Positions 38,136-47,416 of a stretch of 64,000 nucleotides of DNA are shown here, in pieces (the stretch's first letter is position 1; the number at the start of each line of letters is the position of its first letter). Location: positions 14,510,001 to 14,574,000 of the forward strand of contig NC_079879.1 of the NCBI RefSeq assembly GCF_029227915.1. Direction: 5' to 3'. Both the position numbers and the translations under genes were made by a program. Source of the DNA: Hydractinia symbiolongicarpus (Eukaryota > Cnidaria > Hydrozoa > Anthoathecata > Hydractiniidae). The notes beneath the pieces are model-generated. The model ran no database searches. It saw only the letters and a list, made by a program, of their open reading frames with translations, and was not told the origin of the DNA.

Positions 38136-40137
38136 ATGGCCTTTTGCAGTCTAATAAAGGCCTCATACGTAAATCACGTGGTTCCATTTGCCTGTGCAGG
38201 TTACCATTGGACTATTCCTTCCAGTCTCAATGCGCTTCAACGTCCCAAGTCGTTTTCATTATCGCCGTTGCCTTACAACACTCTTAACTACGTTCACAGT
38301 CCTATAAAGGCTGTAATATGGCCTTTTGCAGTCTAATAAAGGCTTCACACGCAAATCACGTGGTTTCACCTGCCTGCGCAGGTTACCTTAGGACTAATCG
38401 TTCCAGTCTCAATGCGCTACAACGTCCCAAGATGTTTTCATTGGCGAAGTTGCCTTAGAACACTCTTAACTACGTGCACAGTCCTATAATGGCTGTAATA
38501 TCGCCTTTTGCAGTCTAATAAAGGCCTCACACGTAAATCACGTGGTTCCATTTGCCTGTGCAGGTTACCATTGTACTATTCCTTCCAGTCTCAATGCATT
38601 AGAGCGTCCCAAGTCGTTTTCATTATCGCCGTTGCCTTACAACACTCTTAACTACGTGCACAGTCTTATAAAGGCTGTAATATGGCCTTTTGCAGTCTAA
38701 TAAAGGCCTCACACGCAAATCACGTGGTTTCACCTGTCGGCGCAGTTTACCATTGGCCTAGTCCTTCCAGTCTCAATGCGCTACAACGTCCCAAGTCGTT
38801 TTCATTAGTGTCGTTGCCTTACAACACTCCTAACTACGTGCAGAGTCCTATAAAGGCTGTAATATGGCCTTTTGCAGTCTAATAAAGGCCTCACACGTAA
38901 ATCACATGGTTTCACCTGCCTGCGCAGGTTACCTTTGGACTAATCGTTCCATTTTTAATGCGCTACAACGTCCCAAGTCGTTTTCATTGGCGAAGTTGCC
39001 TTAGAACTCTCTTAACTACGTGCAGAGTCCTATAAAGGCTGTAATATGGCTTTTTGCATTCTAATAAAGGCCTCACACGTAAATCACGTGGTTTCACCTG
39101 CCTGCGCAGGTTACCTTTTATCTAATCGTTCCATTTTTAATGCGCTACAACGTCCCAAGTTGTTTTCATTGGCGAAGTTGCCTTAGAACTCTCTTAACTA
39201 CGTGCACAGTCCTATAAAGGCTGTAATATGGCCTTTTGCAGTCTAATAAAGGCCTCACACGTAAATCACGTGGTTCCATCTGCCTGTGCAGGTTACCAGT
39301 GGACTAGTCGTTCCAGTCTCACTGCGCTACAACGTCCCAAGTCGTTTTCATTAGTGTCGTTGCCTTACAACACTCCTAACTACGTGCAGAGTCCTATAAA
39401 GGCTGTAATATGGCCTTTTGCAGTCTAATAAAGGCCTCACACGTAAATCACATGGTTTCACCTGCCTGCGCAGGTTACCTTTGGACTAATCGTTCCATTC
39501 TTAATGCGCTACAACGTCCCAAGTCGTTTTCATTAGTGTTTTTGCCTTACAACACTCTCAACTACGTGCACAGTCCTATAAAGGCTGTAATATGGCCTTT
39601 TGCAGTCTAATAAAAGCCTCATACGTAAATCACGTGGTTCCATTTGCCTGCGCAAGTTACCATTGGCCTAGTCCTTCAAGTCTCAATGTGCTACAACGTC
39701 CCAGGTCGTTTTCATTAGCGCCGTTGCCTTACAACACTTTTAACTACGTGCACAGTCCTATAAAGGCTGTAATATCGCCTTTTGCAGTCTAATAAAGGCT
39801 TCACACGCAAATCACGTGGTTTCACCTGCCTGCGCAGGTTACCTTTGGACTAATCGTTCCAGTCTCAATGCGCTACAACGTCCCAAGATGTTTTCATTGG
39901 CGAAGTTGCCTTAGAACACTCTTAACTACGTGCACAGTCCTATAATGGCTGTAATATCGCCTTTTGCAGTCTAATAAAGGCTTCACACGTAAATCACGTG
40001 GTTCCATTTGCCTGTGCAGGTTACCATTGGACTATTCCTTACAGTCTCAATGCATTAGAGCGTCCCAAGTCGTTTTCATTAGCGCCGTTGCCTTACAACA
40101 CTCCTAACTACGTGCACAGTCGTATAAAGGCAGTAAT
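38136..40137 (+). repeat. Eleven-unit 2,002 bp HOR, tandem copy 1
   Basis: The order is A' I H/A B C D E/B C* F I H. It is immediately repeated at 40138. Private marks shared by the pair are GGCAGTAATATGG before A', CTGTCGGCGCAG in B, CCTTTTATCTAATCG and TTTTGCATTCTAATAAAGG in D, and TTTTTAATG in C and D. By eye I found one substitution (CTTAGGACT at about 38390) before the last H unit. Confidence 0.92.
39228..39409 (+). repeat. Recombinant subfamily E/B
   Basis: The first half is E (TTCCATCTGCC, CCAGTGGACTAGTCG, CAGTCTCACTGCGC). After the shared CGTCCCAAGTCGTTTTCATT the unit becomes B (TTAGTGTCG, TCCTAACTACGTGCAGAG). Starts: 39228, 41230, 43414, 46143, 49601, 60521 and 62341, only in the right-hand domain. 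All share the same joint, so one exchange followed by amplification is the simplest reading. Confidence 0.9.
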
Positions 40138-42139
40138 ATGGCCTTTTGCAGTCTAATAAAGGCCTCATACGTAAATCACGTGGTTCCATTTGCCTGTGCA
40201 GGTTACCATTGGACTATTCCTTCCAGTCTCAATGCGCTTCAACGTCCCAAGTCGTTTTCATTATCGCCGTTGCCTTACAACACTCTTAACTACGTTCACA
40301 GTCCTATAAAGGCTGTAATATGGCCTTTTGCAGTCTAATAAAGGCTTCACACGCAAATCACGTGGTTTCACCTGCCTGCGCAGGTTACCTTTGGACTAAT
40401 CGTTCCAGTCTCAATGCGCTACAACGTCCCAAGATGTTTTCATTGGCGAAGTTGCCTTAGAACACTCTTAACTACGTGCACAGTCCTATAATGGCTGTAA
40501 TATCGCCTTTTGCAGTCTAATAAAGGCCTCACACGTAAATCACGTGGTTCCATTTGCCTGTGCAGGTTACCATTGTACTATTCCTTCCAGTCTCAATGCA
40601 TTAGAGCGTCCCAAGTCGTTTTCATTATCGCCGTTGCCTTACAACACTCTTAACTACGTGCACAGTCTTATAAAGGCTGTAATATGGCCTTTTGCAGTCT
40701 AATAAAGGCCTCACACGCAAATCACGTGGTTTCACCTGTCGGCGCAGTTTACCATTGGCCTAGTCCTTCCAGTCTCAATGCGCTACAACGTCCCAAGTCG
40801 TTTTCATTAGTGTCGTTGCCTTACAACACTCCTAACTACGTGCAGAGTCCTATAAAGGCTGTAATATGGCCTTTTGCAGTCTAATAAAGGCCTCACACGT
40901 AAATCACATGGTTTCACCTGCCTGCGCAGGTTACCTTTGGACTAATCGTTCCATTTTTAATGCGCTACAACGTCCCAAGTCGTTTTCATTGGCGAAGTTG
41001 CCTTAGAACTCTCTTAACTACGTGCAGAGTCCTATAAAGGCTGTAATATGGCTTTTTGCATTCTAATAAAGGCCTCACACGTAAATCACGTGGTTTCACC
41101 TGCCTGCGCAGGTTACCTTTTATCTAATCGTTCCATTTTTAATGCGCTACAACGTCCCAAGTTGTTTTCATTGGCGAAGTTGCCTTAGAACTCTCTTAAC
41201 TACGTGCACAGTCCTATAAAGGCTGTAATATGGCCTTTTGCAGTCTAATAAAGGCCTCACACGTAAATCACGTGGTTCCATCTGCCTGTGCAGGTTACCA
41301 GTGGACTAGTCGTTCCAGTCTCACTGCGCTACAACGTCCCAAGTCGTTTTCATTAGTGTCGTTGCCTTACAACACTCCTAACTACGTGCAGAGTCCTATA
41401 AAGGCTGTAATATGGCCTTTTGCAGTCTAATAAAGGCCTCACACGTAAATCACATGGTTTCACCTGCCTGCGCAGGTTACCTTTGGACTAATCGTTCCAT
41501 TCTTAATGCGCTACAACGTCCCAAGTCGTTTTCATTAGTGTTTTTGCCTTACAACACTCTCAACTACGTGCACAGTCCTATAAAGGCTGTAATATGGCCT
41601 TTTGCAGTCTAATAAAAGCCTCATACGTAAATCACGTGGTTCCATTTGCCTGCGCAAGTTACCATTGGCCTAGTCCTTCAAGTCTCAATGTGCTACAACG
41701 TCCCAGGTCGTTTTCATTAGCGCCGTTGCCTTACAACACTTTTAACTACGTGCACAGTCCTATAAAGGCTGTAATATCGCCTTTTGCAGTCTAATAAAGG
41801 CTTCACACGCAAATCACGTGGTTTCACCTGCCTGCGCAGGTTACCTTTGGACTAATCGTTCCAGTCTCAATGCGCTACAACGTCCCAAGATGTTTTCATT
41901 GGCGAAGTTGCCTTAGAACACTCTTAACTACGTGCACAGTCCTATAATGGCTGTAATATCGCCTTTTGCAGTCTAATAAAGGCCTCACACGTAAATCACG
42001 TGGTTCCATTTGCCTGTGCAGGTTACCATTGGACTATTCCTTACAGTCTCAATGCATTAGAGCGTCCCAAGTCGTTTTCATTAGCGCCGTTGCCTTACAA
42101 CACTCCTAACTACGTGCAGAGTCCTATAAAGGCTGTAAT
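40138..42139 (+). repeat. Eleven-unit 2,002 bp HOR, tandem copy 2
   Basis: This has the same order and private marks as 38136-40137. The copies separate in the last H: copy 1 ends CACAGTCGTATAAAGGC while copy 2 ends GCAGAGTCCTATAAAGG and is followed by a further H (42140), F/A (42322) and G (42504). Confidence 0.92.
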
Positions 42140-42503
42140 ATCGCCTTTTGCAGTCTAATAAAGGCCTCACACGTAAATCACGTGGTTCCATTTGTCTGTG
42201 CAGGTTACCATTGGACTATTCCTTACAGTCTCAATGCATTAGAGCGTCCCAAGTCGTTTTCATTAGCGCCGTTGCCTTACAACACTCTTAACTACGTGCA
42301 CAGTCCTATAAAGGCTGTAATATGGCCTTTTGCAGTCTAATAAATGCCTCACACGTAAATCACGTGGTTCCATTTGCCTGCGCAAGTTACCATTGGCCTA
42401 GTCCTTCCAGTTTCAATGCGCTTCAACGTCCCAGGTCGTTTTCATTAGCGCCGTTGCCTCACAACACTTTTAACTACGTGCACAGTCCTATAAAGGCTGT
42501 AAT

Positions 42504-44504
42504 ATCGCCTTTTGCAGTCTAATAAAGGCTTCACACGCAAATCACGTGGTTTCACCTGCCTGCGCAGGTTACCATTGGACTATTCCTTACAGTCTCAATG
42601 CGCTACAGCGTCTCAAGTCGTTTTCATTAGCGCCGTTGCCTTACAACACTCCTAACTGCGTGCACAGTCGTATAAAGGCTGTAATATGGCCTTTTGCAGT
42701 CTAATAAAGGCCTCATACGTAAATCACGTGGTTCCATTTGCCTGTGCAGGTTACCATTGGACTATTCCTTCCAGTCTCAATGCGCTTCAACGTCCCAAGT
42801 CGTTTTCATTATCGCCGTTGCCTTACAACACTCTTAACTACGTTCACAGTCCTATAAAGGCTGTAATATGGCCTTTTGCAGTCTAATAAAGGCTTCACAC
42901 GCAAATCACGTGGTTTCACCTGTCTGCGCAGTTTACCATTGGCCTAGTCCTTCCAGTCTCAATGCGCTACAACGTCCCAAGTCGTTTTCATTAGTGTCGT
43001 TGCCTTACAACACTCCTAACTACGTGCAAAGTCCTATAAAGGCTATAATATGGCCTTTTGCAGTCTAATAAAGGCCTCACACGTAAATCACATGGTTTCA
43101 CCTGCCTGCGCAGGTTACCTTTGGACTAATCGTTCCATTTTTAATGCGCTACAACGTCCCAAGTCGTTTTCATTGGCGAAGTTGCCTTAGAACTCTCTTA
43201 ACTACGTGCAGAGTCCTATAAAGGCTGTAATATGGCTTTTTGCAGTCTAATAAAGGCCTCACACGTAAATCACGTGGTTTCACCTGCCTGCGCAGGTTAC
43301 CTTTTGACTAATCGTTCCATTTTTAATGCGCTACAACGTCCCAAGTTGTTTTCATTGGCGAAGTTGCCTTAGAACTCTCTTAACTACGTGCACAGTCCTA
43401 TAAAGGCTGTAATATGGCCTTTTGCAGTCTAATAAAGGCCTCACACGTAAATCACGTGGTTCCATCTGCCTGTGCAGGTTACCAGTGGACTAGTCGTTCC
43501 AGTCTCACTGCGCTACAACGTCCCAAGTCGTTTTCATTAGTGTCGTTGCCTTACAACACTCCTAACTACGTGCAGAGTCCTATAAAGGCTGTAATATGGC
43601 CTTTTGCAGTCTAATAAAGGCCTCACACGTAAATCACATGGTTCCACCTGTCTGCGCAGCTTACCATTGGCCTAGTCCTTCCAGTCTCAATGCGCTAAAA
43701 TGTCCCAAGTCGTTTTCATTAGTGTCGTTGCCTTACAACACTCTTAACTACGTGCACAGTCCTATAAAGGCTGTAATATGGTCTTTGCAGTCTAATATAG
43801 GCTTCACACGTAAATCACGTGAGTTCACCTGCCTGCGCAGGTTACCTTTGGACTAATCGTTCCAGTCTCAATGTGCTACAACGTCCCAGGTCGTTTTCAT
43901 TAGCGCCGTTGCCTTACAACACTTTTAACTACGTGCACAGTCCTATAAAGGCTGTAATATGGCCTTTTGCAGTCTAATAAAGGCTTCACACGCAAATCAC
44001 GTGGTTTCACCTGCCTGTGCAGGTTACCTTTGGACTAATCGTTCCAGTCTCAATGCGCTACAACGTCCCAGGATGTTTTCATTGGCGAAGTTGCCTTAGA
44101 ACACTCTTAACTACGTGCACAGTCCTATAAAGGCTGTAATATCGCCTTTTGCAGTCTAATAAAGGCCTCACACGTAAATCACGTGGTTCCATTTGCCTGT
44201 GCAGGTTACCAATGGACCATTCCTTACAGTCTCAATGCATTAAAGCGTCCCAAGTCGTTTTCATTATCGCCGTTGCCTTACAACACTCTTAACTACGTGC
44301 ACAGTCCTATAAAGGCTGTAATATGGCCTTTTGCAGTCTAATAAATGCCTCACACGTAAATCACGTGGTTCCATTTGCCTGCGCAAGTTACCATTGGCCT
44401 AGTCCTTCAAGTCTCAATGTGCTACAACGTCCCAGGTCGTTTTCATTAGCGCCGTTGCCTCACAACACTTTTAACTACGTGCACAGTCCTATAAAGGCTG
44501 TAAT
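42504..44504 (+). repeat. Eleven-unit HOR containing M
   Basis: The order is G A' B C D E/B C/B' M I H' F, 2,001 bp. The unit at 43596 starts as C (CACATGG) and continues as B' (TTCCACCTG, CTAAAATGTCC). This fuses the E/B-containing HOR to the M-I-H'-F block also found at 37227-37953. Confidence 0.85.
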
Positions 44505-44868
44505 ATCGCCTTTTGCAGTCTAATAAAGGCTTCACACGCAAATCACGTGGTTTCACCTGCCTGTGCAGGTTACCATTGGACTATTCCTTACAGTCTCAAT
44601 GCGCTACAGCGTCTCAAGTCGTTTTCATTAGCGCCGTTGCCTTACAACACTCCTAACTGCGTGCACAGTCGTATAAAGGCTGTAATATGGCCTTTTGCAG
44701 TCTAATAAAGGCCTCATACGTAAATCACGTGGTTCCATTTGCCTGTGCAGGTTACCATTGGACTATTCCTTCCAGTCTCAATGCGCTTCAACGTCCCAAG
44801 TCGTTTTCATTATCGCCGTTGCCTTACAACACTCTTAACTACGTTCACAGTCCTATAAAGGCTGTAAT

Positions 44869-45050
44869 ATGGCCTTTTGCAGTCTAATAAAGGCTTCACA
44901 CGCAAATCACGTGGTTTCACCTGCCTGCGCAGGTTACCTTTGGACTAATCGTTCCATTCTCAATGCGCTACAACGTCCCAAGATGTTTTCATTGGCGAAG
45001 TTGCCTTAGAACACTCTTAACTACGTGCACAGTCCTATAATGGCTGTAAT
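44869..45050 (+). repeat. Satellite subfamily I
   Basis: I has CGTTCCAGTCTCAATGCGC (44869 itself reads CGTTCCATTCTCAATGCGC), CCAAGATGTTTTC, GGCGAAGTTGCC and TTAGAACACTCTTAAC. Starts: 1383, 1929, 2839, 3748, 4476, 5022, 6660, 9208, 9754, 12666, 13212, 15758, 18669, 19215, 21581, 22127, 23945, 25581, 26855, 32860, 33770, 35044, 37408, 38318, 39774, 40320, 41776, 43959, 44869, 46689, 47781, 50875, 52513, 53605, 55243, 57427, 58519, 59611 and 61067. From 33770 rightwards, fourteen I units read CCTATAATGG instead of CCTATAAAGG. Confidence 0.85.
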
Positions 45051-45232
45051 ATCGCCTTTTGCAGTCTAATAAAGGCCTCACACGTAAATCACGTGGTTCC
45101 ATTTGCCTGTGCAGGTTACCATTGGACTATTCCTTACAGTCTCAATGCATTAGAGCGTCCCAAGTCGTTTTCATTAGCGCCGTTGCCTTACAACACTCCT
45201 AACTACGTGCAGAGTCCTATAAAGGCTGTAAT

Positions 45233-45414
45233 ATCGCCTTTTGCAGTCTAATAAAGGCCTCACACGTAAATCACGTGGTTCCATTTGTCTGTGCAGGTTA
45301 CCATTGGACTATTCCTTACAGTCTCAATGCATTAGAGCGTCCCAAGTCGTTTTCATTAGCGCCGTTGCCTTACAACACTCCTAACTACGTGCACAGTCGT
45401 ATAAAGGCTGTAAT
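45233..45414 (+). repeat. Satellite subfamily H (with variant H')
   Basis: H has CTTACAGTCTCAATGCATT and TAGAGCGTCCC, usually following an ATCGCC start, and often comes as an H-H pair. Starts: 6842, 8116, 8298, 11574, 11756, 15031, 15213, 17577, 17759, 20489, 20671, 25763, 28311, 28493, 30131, 33952, 34134, 38500, 39956, 40502, 41958, 42140, 45051, 45233, 46871, 47053, 47963, 48145, 51603, 52695, 52877, 53787, 53969, 56517, 57609, 57791, 58701, 58883, 59793, 59975, 61249 and 61431. Those at 38500 and 40502 carry an A-like middle and tail. H' has an ACCAATGGAC motif and CATTAAAGCG at 5204, 24127, 33042, 36317, 37590, 44141, 52331 and 57245. Confidence 0.85.
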
Positions 45415-45596
45415 ATGGCCTTTTGCAGTCTAATAAAGGCCTCATACGTAAATCACGTGGTTCCATTTGCCTGTGCAGGTTACCATTGTACTATTCCTTC
45501 CAGTTTCAATGCGCTTCAACGTCCCAAGTCGTTTTCATTATCGCCGTTGCCTTACAACACTCTTAACTACGTGCACAGTCTTATAAAGGCTGTAAT
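45415..45596 (+). repeat. Satellite subfamily A (with variant A1)
   Basis: A resembles A' but reads TTGTACTATTCC and CAGTTTCAATGCGC, and ends in CTACGTGCAC. Starts: the partial unit ending at 109, then 656, 7024, 8480, 10482, 17941, 20853, 25945, 28675, 30313, 34316, 45415, 48327, 49055 and 61613. Variant A1 keeps TTGTACT but lacks the TTTCAATG change. Its starts are 5386, 24309, 51057, 51785, 52149, 55425, 55971, 56699 and 57063, several with the private CAGTCCAAATGCG. Units 5932 and 24853 are related and share a private CATTGAACTATTCC. Confidence 0.85.
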
Positions 45597-45778
45597 ATGG
45601 CCTTTTGCAGTCTAATAAAGGCCTCACACGCAAATCACGTGGTTTCACCTGTCTGCACAGTTTACCATTGGCCTAGTCCTTCCAGTCTCAATGCGCTACA
45701 ACGTCCCAAGTCGTTTTCATTAGTGTCGTTGCCTTACAACACTCCTAACTACGTGCAGAGTCCTATAAAGGCTGTAAT
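45597..45778 (+). repeat. Satellite subfamily B (with variant B2)
   Basis: B carries CACACGCAAATC, TTTCACCTGTCTGCGCAGTTT, TTGGCCTAGTCC, TTAGTGTCG and usually the end GTGCAGAGTCC. Starts: 110, 838, 26127, 38682, 40684, 42868, 45597, 48509, 49237 and 61795. Variant B2 has CACACACAAATC at 5568, 24491, 51239, 51967, 55607, 56153 and 56881. Of these, 51967 and 56881 are recombinant, with a TTAGTGTTTTT tail. Units 7206 and 10664 start as B and end as G. B usually follows A or A1. Confidence 0.85.
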
Positions 45779-45960
45779 ATGGCCTTTTGCAGTCTAATAA
45801 AGGCCTCACACGTAAATCACATGGTTTCACCTGCCTGCGCAGGTTACCTTTGGACTAATCGTTCCATTTTTAATGCGCTACAACGTCCCAAGTCGTTTTC
45901 ATTGGCGAAGTTGCCTTAGAACTCTCTTAACTACGTGCAGAGTCCTATAAAGGCTGTAAT
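45779..45960 (+). repeat. Satellite subfamily C (with variant C*)
   Basis: C is the subfamily in which the CACGTG palindrome is lost, reading AATCACATGG. It also has CCATTCTTAATG or CCATTTTTAATG, TTGGCGAAGTTGCC, CTTAGAACTCTC and GTGCAGAG. Starts: 292, 8662, 12120, 14121, 16667, 18123, 21035, 26309, 27765, 28857, 29767, 30495, 31223, 34498, 38864, 40866, 43050, 45779, 48691 and 61977. Variant C* keeps the C front but ends with TTAGTGTTTTTGCC and ACTCTCAAC, at 39410, 41412, 46325, 49783, 54151, 60703, 62523 and 63251. Units 50693 and 55061 are C in front and F behind. Confidence 0.85.
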
Positions 45961-47416
45961 ATGGCTTTTTGCATTCTAATAAAGGCCTCACACGTAAATC
46001 ACGTGGTTTCACCTGCCTGCGCAGGTTACCTTTTGACTAATCGTTCCATTTTTAATGCGCTACAACGTCCCAAGTTGTTTTCATTGGCGAAGTTGCCTTA
46101 GAACTCTCTTAACTACGTGCACAGTCCTATAAAGGCTGTAATATGGCCTTTTGCAGTCTAATAAAGGCCTCACACGTAAATCACGTGGTTCCATCTGCCT
46201 GTGCAGGTTACCAGTGGACTAGTCGTTCCAGTCTCACTGCGCTACAACGTCCCAAGTCGTTTTCATTAGTGTCGTTGCCTTACAACACTCCTAACTACGA
46301 GCAGAGTCCTATAAAGGCTGTAATATGGCCTTTTGCAGTCTAATAAAGGCCTCACACGTAAATCACATGGTTTCACCTGCCTGCGCAGGTTACCTTTGGA
46401 CTAATCGTTCCATTCTTAATGCGCTACAACGTCCCAAGTCGTTTTCATTAGTGTTTTTGCCTTACAACACTCTCAACTACGTGCACAGTCCTATAAAGGC
46501 TGTAATATGGCCTTTTGCAGTCTAATAAAAGCCTCATACGTAAATCACGTGGTTCCATTTGCCTGCGCAAGTTACCATTGGCCTAGTCCTTCAAGTCTCA
46601 ATGTGCTACAACGTCCCAGGTCGTTTTCATTAGCGCCGTTGCCTTACAACACTTTTAACTACGTGCACAGTCCTATAAAGGCTGTAATATCGCCTTTTGC
46701 AGTCTAATAAAGGCTTCACACGCAAATCACGTGGTTTCACCTGCCTGCGCAGGTTACCTTTGGACTAATCGTTCCAGTCTCAATGCGCTACAACGTCCCA
46801 AGATGTTTTCATTGGCGAAGTTGCCTTAGAACACTCTTAACTACGTGCACAGTCCTATAATGGCTGTAATATCGCCTTTTGCAGTCTAATAAAGGCCTCA
46901 CACGTAAATCACGTGGTTCCATTTGCCTGTGCAGGTTACCATTGGACTATTCCTTACAGTCTCAATGCATTAGAGCGTCCCAAGTCGTTTTCATTAGCGC
47001 CGTTGCCTTACAACACTCCTAACTACGTGCAGAGTCCTATAAAGGCTGTAATATCGCCTTTTGCAGTCTAATAAAGGCCTCACACGTAAATCACGTGGTT
47101 CCATTTGTCTGTGCAGGTTACCATTGGACTATTCCTTACAGTCTCAATGCATTAGAGCGTCCCAAGTCGTTTTCATTAGCGCCGTTGCCTTACAACACTC
47201 TTAACTACGTGCACAGTCCTATAAAGGCTGTAATATGGCCTTTTGCAGTCTAATAAATGCCTCACACGTAAATCACGTGGTTCCATTTGCCTGCGCAAGT
47301 TACCATTGGCCTAGTCCTTCCAGTTTCAATGCGCTTCAACGTCCCAGGTCGTTTTCATTAGCGCCGTTGCCTCACAACACTTTTAACTACGTGCACAGTC
47401 CTATAAAGGCTGTAAT

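Larger units (their letters stand above)
44505..47416 (+). repeat. Sixteen-unit HOR
   Basis: The order is G A' I H H A B C D E/B C* F I H H F/A, 2,912 bp. The following unit repeats its first nine members at a distance of 2,912 bp. 46143-47598 also matches 41230-42685 at 4,913 bp. Confidence 0.88.
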
